From Flavobacteriaceae bacterium (GTDB taxonomy: Bacteria > Bacteroidota > Bacteroidia > Flavobacteriales > Flavobacteriaceae), in assembly GCA_030625995.1 (NCBI GenBank), contig DAOUPU010000023.1, positions 1 to 20,322 on the forward strand: 20,322 nt of DNA, written 5' to 3'. The notes under the pieces were generated by a model that was not told where the DNA came from, did no database searches, and saw only the letters and a program-made list of their open reading frames with translations. Below are positions 8,290 through 16,068 of this stretch, piece by piece. The position numbers and the translations under genes were made by a program. Numbering within the stretch: the stretch's first letter is position 1; the number at the start of each line of letters is the position of its first letter.

Positions 8290-9426
8290 CTATTGATCAT
8301 TCAGTATGCTAGTTCCTCCACTTGGATTTGCTTCCAAGGCATCTAATTTAATACTAAATTTTTTAAAATATGCCGTTGAAGCTTTTTCTATGAACTCCTC
8401 AACTGCCGACTCATGAATTAAATTTATGGTACAACCTCCAAAACCCCCACCCATCATTCTTGAGCCAATAATTGTTTTATACTTTTTCGAAAATTCCACT
8501 AAGAAATCCAATTCCGGACAACTAACTTCATATTCTTTAGTTAATCCTTCGTGCGTTGCGTACATCAAAGTTCCAAAATCTTTTAACCTCTTTTCTTTTA
8601 AGGCCTCAACAGCTTGAAGAACTCTTGATTTTTCTTCAACAATATAATTACATCTTCTGTAAATTGTTTCCCCTAAAGTTCCTCTAAACTCAGCCAACAT
8701 TTTTTCATCAACATCTCTTAAAGATTTAACTTGATGGTACACTTGTTGGATTATTCTTACTCCTTTTTCACACTCCTCTCTCCTTTTATTATACTCACTC
8801 GACGCCAAACTGTGAGATACATTAGTATTTAAAAGTAGAACCTTATAAGGTTCTATTTTTAGTGGAATAAATTCGTGTTTTACGGATTTACAATCTAAGA
8901 GAATTACATGGTCTTTTTTACTCAATACTGAAGCGTACTGATCCATGATGCCACATTTCGTTCCTACGTAATTATGTTCGGCTCTCTGCGATAATTCAAC
9001 TATAGTAAGATTTGAAAGGCCCAGTTCAAACAATTCATTCAAGCCAAAGGCCAAACCACACTCCAAGGCAGCGGAACTGCTTATTCCTGAGCCAACAGGA
9101 ATATCACTGGATAGCACACAATCAAATCCTCTAAGTTTATCCGTTAATTGCTGAATTTCATGAATAACTCCTAAAATATAGTTTTCCCATTCTTTTACAC
9201 TAATTGAAATCTCGCTCAGATCAAAAGAAAAACCAGTGTCATAATTTGCACTATAGACATAACAATTTTTTTTAGAGTTATTCTTCCTTAATTTAAAGAT
9301 TATTTTTCTATCTATTGCAGTCGGTAATACAAATCCCATGTTATAATCTGTATGTTCTCCAATGAAATTGATTCGACCTGGAGATTGAACCGTTATTTGT
9401 GGTATAAAGTTTCTAAATGATTCCAT
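8290..9426 (-). CDS. galK: Galactokinase
   Basis: A 378-residue GHMP-family kinase that makes galactose-1-phosphate from galactose and ATP, the first step of the Leloir pathway. The galactokinase signature GRINFIGEHTDYN (17-29) supplies the sugar-binding residues R18, E24, H25 and D27. The ATP-binding GHMP motif is PVGSGISSSAALE (110-122). The catalytic Asp is D162 in GIMDQYAS, and the third motif is GGGFGGCTI (326-334). Length is normal for the family. It is probably the first gene of a minus-strand operon; the symporter gene starts 123 bases downstream. The ATG at 9426 starts the expected N-terminal segment before the signature. Epimerase and uridylyltransferase genes are not in the window. 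Confidence 0.95.
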   Translation of the reverse strand: MESFRNFIPQITVQSPGRINFIGEHTDYNMGFVLPTAIDRKIIFKLRKNNSKKNCYVYSANYDTGFSFDLSEISISVKEWENYILGVIHEIQQLTDKLRGFDCVLSSDIPVGSGISSSAALECGLAFGLNELFELGLSNLTIVELSQRAEHNYVGTKCGIMDQYASVLSKKDHVILLDCKSVKHEFIPLKIEPYKVLLLNTNVSHSLASSEYNKRREECEKGVRIIQQVYHQVKSLRDVDEKMLAEFRGTLGETIYRRCNYIVEEKSRVLQAVEALKEKRLKDFGTLMYATHEGLTKEYEVSCPELDFLVEFSKKYKTIIGSRMMGGGFGGCTINLIHESAVEEFIEKASTAYFKKFSIKLDALEANPSGGTSILNDQ

Positions 9427-9485
9427 TTTTGAATGATTTCATTTCGGTATCTATAGTTTTGCTAAAGAATTGACAACAAATTTAA

Positions 9486-9500
9486 TAAAGTAGAACTTTA
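9486..9500. promoter_or_regulatory. Palindrome in the divergent galK/GH53 control region
   Basis: TAAAGT (9486-9491) and ACTTTA (9495-9500) are exact reverse complements around AGA. It lies about 60 bases before galK and 60 upstream of the GH53 -33 box, inside the 189-base region shared by the two divergent genes, where a common regulator could bind. The short arms in AT-rich DNA make chance possible. I found no convincing core promoter for galK. Confidence 0.3.
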
Positions 9501-9559
9501 GATTTCGAGTTTTAATTCTGATTTTAAAATATACATTAAATTTTAACTTTGGTAGGAAT

Positions 9560-9590
9560 TTTGAAGGTGTGAAATTTTAATTTAATTTTG
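9560..9590 (+). promoter_or_regulatory. Consensus Bacteroidota promoter for the GH53 gene
   Basis: TTTG (9560-9563), a 19-base spacer and TAATTTTG (9583-9590) match the Bacteroidota major sigma factor pattern in both boxes and spacing. Transcription would start near 9597, about 19 bases before the ATG at 9616. This supports that ATG as the start. Confidence 0.7.
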
Positions 9591-9615
9591 ATACTTAATA
9601 TTATAAGTCTGGATT

Positions 9616-10791
9616 ATGGAATATTTAAAGATATGGATTGCGTTTATTTTTGTATTGTCCTGTTCTTCAAATGACAGACACAATGTAATTCAAAATGAAG
9701 AAGATCCTATTACAAAGGATACGAACAATGAAAATGGTACATCAAATGACTCTCAAAGGTTCTATTACGGAGCAGATTTGTCTTATGTTAATGAAATGTT
9801 GGATTGTGGTGCCATTTTTTATGATTCAAATAATAACAGTAAAAATCCTTATACAATTTTTAGTCAGGCAGGTGCCAATTTAATCAGAGTAAGACTTTGG
9901 CATAACCCTACCTGGACACAATATTCTAATTTTAAGGATGTAAAGAAAACAATTTCCAAAGCAAAAGCTGAAGGAATGGAAGTCTTACTCGATTTTCATT
10001 ATTCAGATTTCTGGACAGATCCATCTAAACAAAAAATTCCGGCCGCTTGGGAGACAGAAATTAACAATAAAGAAGCACTGGGAGAAATGTTATATAATTA
10101 TACTTACGACACCCTTGCCGATCTTGCTAATGAAAATCTATTACCAGAAATTGTACAAGTGGGTAACGAAATTAACCCTATGATTTTGCAAGGTGACGAA
10201 TTGATTTGGCCCATTGATTGGAACAGGAATTCATATCTGATAAACAATGGAATTAGAGCTGTACGAGATATTGCTCAAGATAAAAACCAAAAAATCGATG
10301 TTATGCTTCATATAGCACAACCGGAAAATGGACTCTGGTGGTTCAAAGAAGCGACAAAAAATGGTGTAACGGACTTTGATTGGATTGGTTTATCCTATTA
10401 TCCTCAATGGTCAAAGTACACTTTGGATAATGTTTCTAGTGTTTTTCAAACCCTAATCAATACCTATAACAAGAGACTAATGGTAGTCGAAACGGCTTAT
10501 CCTTATACTATGAAGAACGCTGATAATGCGAATAATATATTAGGAAATGATGCTTTAGTCTCTGGATATCCTGCGACTCAACAGGGGCAATTAGACTATC
10601 TCACTAAACTATTGGAAGTTATTGAAAATTCGGGTGGTGAAGGTTTAATTTATTGGGAACCAGCGTGGGTTTCTACAGATTGCAGTACGCTATGGGCAAA
10701 AGGCTCTCATTGGGATAATGCCACCTTATTCGATCATAACAACAAAGTAACATTAGGAATGCAATTTTATTTCGTTTCTCTAATTGATTAA
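9616..10791 (+). CDS. GH53 arabinogalactan endo-beta-1,4-galactanase lipoprotein
   Basis: A 391-residue endo-galactanase that cuts internal beta-1,4 bonds in galactan side chains of pectin or related arabinogalactans. The N-terminus is a lipoprotein signal (FIFVLSC, lipid-modified C16), followed by a low-complexity Asn/Asp/Thr linker to about 46, so it should be anchored in a membrane, probably the outer one; I see no clear surface-export tag after the Cys. The GH53 barrel starts at FYYGADLSYVNEM, then LIRVRLWHNP (89-98) and VLLDFHYSDFWTDP (123-136). Acid/base is E185 in QVGNEINP and nucleophile E292 in VVETAYPY; the late GLIYWEPAW strand is also typical. It is divergent from galK and has its own promoter. 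No SusC/SusD genes flank it, unusual for such an enzyme. Confidence 0.93.
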   Translation: MEYLKIWIAFIFVLSCSSNDRHNVIQNEEDPITKDTNNENGTSNDSQRFYYGADLSYVNEMLDCGAIFYDSNNNSKNPYTIFSQAGANLIRVRLWHNPTWTQYSNFKDVKKTISKAKAEGMEVLLDFHYSDFWTDPSKQKIPAAWETEINNKEALGEMLYNYTYDTLADLANENLLPEIVQVGNEINPMILQGDELIWPIDWNRNSYLINNGIRAVRDIAQDKNQKIDVMLHIAQPENGLWWFKEATKNGVTDFDWIGLSYYPQWSKYTLDNVSSVFQTLINTYNKRLMVVETAYPYTMKNADNANNILGNDALVSGYPATQQGQLDYLTKLLEVIENSGGEGLIYWEPAWVSTDCSTLWAKGSHWDNATLFDHNNKVTLGMQFYFVSLID

Positions 10792-10874
10792 TTTTTGTTT
10801 CATTAAACCAAATTCCATTAAAAGAATCCTGACTATCTAAAATGAGATCTACTTAACGAATTATAAAATAACCT

Positions 10875-10890
10875 GGGGGATTAATCCTCC
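10875..10890. promoter_or_regulatory. GC-richer palindrome downstream of the GH53 gene
   Basis: GGATTAATCC (10878-10887) is a perfect 10-base palindrome and extends by two further GC pairs and one G/T mismatch to 10875-10890. It lies 83 bases after the GH53 stop and about 100 before the next gene. It could be a distal operator for the downstream operon or part of a terminator; no T-run follows, so neither is settled. Confidence 0.3.
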
Positions 10891-10960
10891 GTGTTGATGA
10901 AAATATTTCATTTGCAATTTTCTTTAATATTTACTGCAAATTCACCAAAATTATATTTAC

Positions 10961-10972
10961 TCCTAATTAGGA
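10961..10972. promoter_or_regulatory. 12-bp perfect palindrome, candidate operator of the hydroxyproline genes
   Basis: TCCTAATTAGGA is a perfect 12-base palindrome ending 18 bases before the ATG at 10991. Just before it lies TATATTTA (10952-10959), a near match to the -7 box, with TTTA 18 bases further upstream. The palindrome would therefore overlap the transcription start, a typical repressor position. Confidence 0.4.
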
Positions 10973-10990
10973 AATCTCTATTTTTAACAA

Positions 10991-11947
10991 ATGGAAACAC
11001 CACTTCAGATTAGCGATCAATTTATAAATGAAAACACACGATACTCAGAATTAATTTCTGCAATTAACAATGCCTTCACTTCCTCTGACATAGAAGTTCC
11101 TGCTCGTCATCATCACAATTTTTCTAATCCGGAAGAAAATATTGACTCCACACTATTATTGATGCCTGCCTGGAATCCGGGAAAAGAAGCCGGGGTAAAG
11201 ATTGTCACAGTAAGTCCCAACAATGGCAAATTTGATCTGCCCTCAATTCAGGGAACATACATTTATTTAGATGCACATAAAGGCATTGTGAAGGCCATTC
11301 TGGAAGCAAATGCTCTTACGACAAAAAGGACTGCCGCAACTTCTGCCTTAGCAACCTCCTATTTAGCAAGAAAAAATGCATCTGCCATGTTAATGATCGG
11401 CACTGGAGCCTTAGCTTCGAATTTAATTCTAGCACATTCAAGTGTAAGGCCAATAAAAAAGGTTTTTATTTGGGGAAGAAATTTCTCAAAGGCTGAATCC
11501 ATTTGTAAAGAATTATCAAATGAAAAATTTGCTGTTTCAGTAGTTGAAAACATTGAAGAGATTATTGCAAAAGTTGATATTGTTTCTTGTGCAACGCTTT
11601 CCAAAACTCCTCTTGTATTAGGAAAATATCTTAAAAACGGTCAACATATTGACTTGGTAGGTGCTTATAAGACAGATATGAGGGAATCTGACGATGACCT
11701 AATTAAAAAATCCAAAGTTTTTGTTGACACCTATCAGGGCTTGAGGGAAAGTGGTGACATTCTTATTCCACTACAAAATGGTATAATATCAGAAAAGGAT
11801 ATCAACGCAGACTTATTTGAATTGTGTTCTAATAAAAAACAGGGAAGACGAAACGAGCAGGAAATAACCTGTTTCAAATCGGTAGGTCATGCTTTGGAAG
11901 ATTTAACCGCAGCAACTTACTATTATAAAAAATTTAAAAATGAATAG
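10991..11947 (+). CDS. Ornithine cyclodeaminase-family reductase, probable delta1-pyrroline-2-carboxylate reductase
   Basis: A 318-residue NAD(P)-dependent enzyme of the ornithine cyclodeaminase/mu-crystallin family. It has substrate-site K70 (GVKIVTV) and R113 (TTKRTAATSALAT), and a Rossmann loop MIGTGALASNL (135-145). The catalytic Asp of true ornithine cyclodeaminase, in a GDxPGK-like motif, is replaced by VGAYKTDMRE (223-232), which is the form seen in imine reductases of this family. The stop overlaps the start of the trans-3-hydroxyproline dehydratase by 8 bases, so the two are translationally coupled. The dehydratase makes delta1-pyrroline-2-carboxylate and this enzyme would reduce it to L-proline. 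Alternatives are a ketimine reductase or alanine dehydrogenase-like activity, but the pairing makes the reductase call strong. Confidence 0.85.
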   Translation: METPLQISDQFINENTRYSELISAINNAFTSSDIEVPARHHHNFSNPEENIDSTLLLMPAWNPGKEAGVKIVTVSPNNGKFDLPSIQGTYIYLDAHKGIVKAILEANALTTKRTAATSALATSYLARKNASAMLMIGTGALASNLILAHSSVRPIKKVFIWGRNFSKAESICKELSNEKFAVSVVENIEEIIAKVDIVSCATLSKTPLVLGKYLKNGQHIDLVGAYKTDMRESDDDLIKKSKVFVDTYQGLRESGDILIPLQNGIISEKDINADLFELCSNKKQGRRNEQEITCFKSVGHALEDLTAATYYYKKFKNE

Positions 11948-13016
11948 AACCTATCAAAATATTCTCGATAAAAACGGATATGCACCACCCGAAGATTGGT
12001 TACAAATTAAGACTATTGACATGCACACCGGTGGAGAACCATTGCGGGTTATAATAGATGGCTTTCCTGAATTAAAGGGAAATTCAGTTTTAGACTACAG
12101 AAGAAATTGTAAAGAAAATTTCGATCAAGTGCGTACCGCCTTAATGTTTGAACCTCGAGGTCATGCCGATATGTATGGTTGTATATTAGTCCCTCCTAAT
12201 GATGAGCAAGGAGACTTTGGGATTATATTCCTGCATAACGAGGGCTATTCCACAATGTGTGGCCATGCTATAATTGCAATTTCTACATTGGCCATTGAAT
12301 CGAAATGGATAAGTGTAAAGGAAGGGGATAATATAATAAAAATTGATGCACCCTGTGGTAGAATTACTTCTTACGCAAACGTAAAAAATGGCAAAATAAA
12401 TAGTGTTCGTTTTCACTGCGTTCCGAGTTTTGTAGTTGGTTTGGACAGAACCGTTGATGTGGAGGGGATAGGAAAAGTGACCTATGACCTCGCATATGGA
12501 GGGGCATTTTATGCCTATGTGGATATGGATAAAAACAACTTCGATTTCGATCTAAACAAGGAATCGTACAGAAAATTAATTATGGCAGGGATGGATATAA
12601 AACATGCAGTAATGGCATCCAATGAGGAAATTCTACATCCTATTGAAAATGATCTAAGTTTTTTATATGGCACTATCTTTCTTGATAATAAGAAACAACC
12701 TTCAGGTGTTGATAGTCGTAATGTGTGTGTATTTGCCGAAGGTGAGGTAGATCGTTCTCCAACCGGTTCGGGAGTTTCCGGAAGAATAGCCATCCATAGA
12801 GCCAGAAAAGAAATCGATTTTGGAGAAACCATGACCGTTGAAAGTATTACAGGCTCTGTATTTAAAGGTTCCTTGGTTTCAGAAGAAGATTATGGACCGT
12901 ATAAAGCTGTTATACCACAAGTTGAAGGAAGGGCATACATTACAGGTAAGCATACTTTTATTATTGACCCCGACGACCCAATGAAAGATGGATTTATTTT
13001 AACGCGAATTAATTAA
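11940..13016 (+). CDS. Trans-3-hydroxy-L-proline dehydratase (proline racemase family)
   Basis: A 358-residue enzyme of the proline racemase superfamily. It would remove water from trans-3-hydroxy-L-proline to give delta1-pyrroline-2-carboxylate. Proline racemases and 4-hydroxyproline epimerases use two Cys residues. Here the first is kept, C107 in MCGHA, while the second is Thr, T275 in DRSPTGSG. This Cys/Thr pair is diagnostic of the dehydratase, as in the human enzyme L3HYPDH (C104/T273). Other family motifs are TIDMHTGGEPLRVI (25-38), EPRGHADMYG (71-80) and the C-terminal GRAYITGKHTFIIDPDDP. Its start overlaps the reductase gene by 8 bases, and the kinase-lyase fusion begins 21 bases after its stop, so all three are likely one operon. 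Confidence 0.92.
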   Translation: MNRTYQNILDKNGYAPPEDWLQIKTIDMHTGGEPLRVIIDGFPELKGNSVLDYRRNCKENFDQVRTALMFEPRGHADMYGCILVPPNDEQGDFGIIFLHNEGYSTMCGHAIIAISTLAIESKWISVKEGDNIIKIDAPCGRITSYANVKNGKINSVRFHCVPSFVVGLDRTVDVEGIGKVTYDLAYGGAFYAYVDMDKNNFDFDLNKESYRKLIMAGMDIKHAVMASNEEILHPIENDLSFLYGTIFLDNKKQPSGVDSRNVCVFAEGEVDRSPTGSGVSGRIAIHRARKEIDFGETMTVESITGSVFKGSLVSEEDYGPYKAVIPQVEGRAYITGKHTFIIDPDDPMKDGFILTRIN

Positions 13017-13037
13017 TAGAGGTTGCCTTTAGATAAG

Positions 13038-16000
13038 ATGAGCTATAAGTATTTTCAAATAACACCAAAATATGCTGAAGAAATTCTTCTTGAACTCTTT
13101 GATATAAAAGGAACTGCTTCAAGACTTCCGGGAGAAATTGATATTAATTTCAGGATAAAAATAAAGAATGAAGAGGGATATATTCTTAAAATTTCCAGTC
13201 CTGATGAAGATCAGGAATATCTTGAATTTCAAAAGGATCTTCTTTTGTTTATTGAAAAACATGGGAAGCAGATAATCGCTCCCAGAGTAATTAAAAACAA
13301 ATTCGGGAAGTTCAATTCAAGAATAAAAGACGATTTTGGCGGGCAAAGAAATGTCCGTCTGTTAACATGGGTGTCTGGTCGAATTTGGAGCACGGTTCAT
13401 CCTCGATTAGAGGTTTTGAATTTCAGTCTGGGGAAACAGTGTGGTCTATTAATAACCGTACTACAGTCTTTTAAACACCCCAAAGCCTCCCGTAAATTTG
13501 ATTGGGATATCTCACAATCGATTTGGACAAAAGAATACAATCACTTATTTAAAGGTGAAAAGGCAGAAGTTATTTCTTATTTCCAAAATAGATTTAAAAG
13601 CAAATTAAAGGCCTATGCTAAACTAAGAAAGGGTATTGTTCATAACGATGTCAACGATAAGAACATCGTTGTAGATTCTGACCTTATTAGCCCAAAAGTA
13701 AAAGCAATAATCGATTATGGCGATGCTATTAAAACACAAATCATAAACGACGTTGGTATAACATGTGCCTACGCTATCATGAATCATGACGATCCATTAG
13801 CAATTGCCAATCAAATAGTTAAAGGTTATCATTCAACTTTTATTCTACTAGAAGAAGAGTTGGAGTTTCTATATATCATTATTGGAATGAGGTTGGTCAT
13901 TACGATTATAAAATCTGCTATAAATAAAATTGAGAACCCTGACAATGCTTATTTATTAGTCAGTGAAAAACCTGCCTGGGAATTGCTAAAAAAATGGTAT
14001 CCCATTAATGAGGAGTTTGCCTCCCTAAATTTCAGGGAAAGCTGTGGGTTCATAGCCCACCCAATGGAGAATAAATTTAAGGGTTGGGCACAGGAAAGAG
14101 ACTTTAAATTGACTGATTTATTTCCTTCAATTCTTAAAGACAAAATTCATTTGATAGACTTAAGTGTTAGCAGCAAATGGATTGGGCACCGGGAAGAATA
14201 TAATGATATAGATCTCTTCCAATATAGAATGATTAAACTTCGCTCTCAACATCCCGAGAAAATCACTGCCGGGGGTTATTTAGAGCCGCGATCTGTTTAC
14301 GATTCCTCTTCCTATGATAAAATGGGAAATAACGGAAAAGAGAGTAGAACGGTCCACTTGGGAATTGACTTTTGGTTGCCAGCTCAAACTCCTGTTCATG
14401 CACTTTTTAATGGTGAGGTGATAATGGCAGTAAATGACACCGGAGATAAAGAATATGGAGGTCTTATCGTTTTAAAACACACTTTAAAAGATCTTGTATT
14501 CTACACACTTTATGGCCATTTGTCAGTTGAAAGTGCCCTAAAAAGAAAAATTGGAGAGCAATTAAGAAAAGGAGAACCTATCGCTTTTTTAGGAAATTAT
14601 CCTGAAAATGGAAATTGGGCTACACACCTTCATTTTCAAATAATGCTCACGATGTTTGATTTCAAAGATGATTTTCCCGGCGTTGCATATTACAATCAAA
14701 TAAACGTATGGAAAAGTGTCTGCCCCGATCCAAATTTATTGTTTAAATCAAAAGCTTTAGATCGTAAATCTATTAAGGAAGATGAAGCTATAATTTCTTA
14801 TCGCAAAAACCATTTGGGAAAAAGTTTGAAACTTCAATATAGGTCCCCCATTAATATTGTTCGTGGTGAGGGACAATACTTATTGGATCAAAATGGAAAG
14901 CATTATTTAGATACTGTGAATAATGTTGCTCATGTGGGCCATGAAAATTACCGAGTTGTTAAAGCCGGGCAAGATCAAATGGCATTATTGAATACCAATT
15001 CCAGATACCTTCATGAAAATATAAATGAACTTGCAAAAGAACTCCTTCTAACATTGCCCAAAGAACTATGTGTTTTGCATTTTGTTAACTCTGGAAGTGA
15101 AGCGAATGACCTAGCTATGAGAATGGCTAAGGCAACAACCGGAAACAAGGATATTATTGTTTCTGAGATGGGATATCACGGAAATTCAAATAGTTGCGTT
15201 GATATAAGTTCGTATAAATTTGATGGAAAAGGAGGGTTCGGAGCTCCTGAACATACCCATGTATTTCCATTACCGGATGCTTTTAGAGGGAAGTATAGAG
15301 GAGAAAGGGTCGGTGAGAAATATGCCAGAGAAGTTAAAAAGCAAATTCTAAATATTCAAGCCAAAAACCGAGATGTTGCCGCTTTCATTATTGAACCCAT
15401 AATAAGTTGCGGAGGACAAATCGAATTGCCTGAAGGATTTTTAAAAAAATCTTATAAGTACATTAAAGAAGCTGGTGGACTTTGCATTTCTGATGAAGTG
15501 CAAGTTGGCTGTGGAAGATTAGGAAAAACTTTCTGGGGATTTCAACTCCATAATGTTATTCCTGATATTGTTACTATTGGAAAACCATTAGGAAATGGCC
15601 ATCCATTAGCGGCGGTTGCCTGTACAAGAGAAGTAGCAGACAAATTTGCAAATGGTATGGAATACTTTAACACCTTTGGAGGGAATCCGGTTTCCTGTGC
15701 AATAGGAGTTGAAGTTCTCAGAACAATAAGAAAAGGAAAACTTCAAGATAATGCCCTACAAGTTGGAGAATATTTAAAAGAAGAACTGAAGTTATTGGCT
15801 CTAGATTATCCGATTATAGGTGACGTTCGTGGACAAGGTCTTTTTATAGGCATTGAACTGGTTAGCAGTGAAATGCTTCCTCTTGGAGAAAAAACTAACT
15901 ACTTAGTGGATAGAATGAAAGACTACGGAATTCTAATGAGTTCTGATGGACCGGATAATAATGTGCTTAAAATCAAGCCGCCGATGGTTTTTACAAAAGG

Positions 16001-16067
16001 CAATGCAGACGATCTGATCTTCTATATGAAAAAAGTGTTTTCTGAAGACTTTATGATGAAAGATTAA
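13038..16067 (+). CDS. Fusion of hydroxylysine kinase-like, M23 peptidase-like and phospho-lyase (class III aminotransferase) domains
   Basis: About 1009 residues from the ATG at 13038; an upstream TTG at 13023 is possible, but AGAGG abuts it. Residues 1-330 are an APH-fold kinase like human hydroxylysine kinase: VRLLTWVSGR (106-115), catalytic VHNDVNDKN (H202, D204, N209) and metal-binding IIDYGD (D226). Residues about 410-565 are an M23 metallopeptidase domain with HLGID (H440, D444), YGHL and HLHF (H530, H532), so its zinc ligands look intact. Residues about 600-1009 are a class III PLP enzyme: NVAHVGHENY, NTNSRYLHEN, NSGSEAND, DEVQVGCGR and the PLP Lys K849 in TIGKPLGNG. The last resembles human PHYKPL/ETNPPL phospho-lyases. 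It probably phosphorylates 5-hydroxylysine, then eliminates phosphate and ammonia to give 2-aminoadipate semialdehyde; ethanolamine is the alternative substrate. No signal peptide, so cytoplasmic. Confidence 0.88.
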   Translation: MSYKYFQITPKYAEEILLELFDIKGTASRLPGEIDINFRIKIKNEEGYILKISSPDEDQEYLEFQKDLLLFIEKHGKQIIAPRVIKNKFGKFNSRIKDDFGGQRNVRLLTWVSGRIWSTVHPRLEVLNFSLGKQCGLLITVLQSFKHPKASRKFDWDISQSIWTKEYNHLFKGEKAEVISYFQNRFKSKLKAYAKLRKGIVHNDVNDKNIVVDSDLISPKVKAIIDYGDAIKTQIINDVGITCAYAIMNHDDPLAIANQIVKGYHSTFILLEEELEFLYIIIGMRLVITIIKSAINKIENPDNAYLLVSEKPAWELLKKWYPINEEFASLNFRESCGFIAHPMENKFKGWAQERDFKLTDLFPSILKDKIHLIDLSVSSKWIGHREEYNDIDLFQYRMIKLRSQHPEKITAGGYLEPRSVYDSSSYDKMGNNGKESRTVHLGIDFWLPAQTPVHALFNGEVIMAVNDTGDKEYGGLIVLKHTLKDLVFYTLYGHLSVESALKRKIGEQLRKGEPIAFLGNYPENGNWATHLHFQIMLTMFDFKDDFPGVAYYNQINVWKSVCPDPNLLFKSKALDRKSIKEDEAIISYRKNHLGKSLKLQYRSPINIVRGEGQYLLDQNGKHYLDTVNNVAHVGHENYRVVKAGQDQMALLNTNSRYLHENINELAKELLLTLPKELCVLHFVNSGSEANDLAMRMAKATTGNKDIIVSEMGYHGNSNSCVDISSYKFDGKGGFGAPEHTHVFPLPDAFRGKYRGERVGEKYAREVKKQILNIQAKNRDVAAFIIEPIISCGGQIELPEGFLKKSYKYIKEAGGLCISDEVQVGCGRLGKTFWGFQLHNVIPDIVTIGKPLGNGHPLAAVACTREVADKFANGMEYFNTFGGNPVSCAIGVEVLRTIRKGKLQDNALQVGEYLKEELKLLALDYPIIGDVRGQGLFIGIELVSSEMLPLGEKTNYLVDRMKDYGILMSSDGPDNNVLKIKPPMVFTKGNADDLIFYMKKVFSEDFMMKD

Positions 16068-16068
16068 T

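Noticed and set aside
9616..10791. A surface-export tag after the lipid-modified Cys of the galactanase.
   Set aside because: The residues after C16 (SSNDRHN) lack a clear acidic or Lys-rich export signal, so surface display was not claimed.
13023..13037. TTG at 13023 as the start of the kinase-lyase fusion.
   Set aside because: The only purine-rich stretch (AGAGG, 13018-13022) touches it without spacing, while an ATG lies five codons on; the homologous sequence begins after that ATG.
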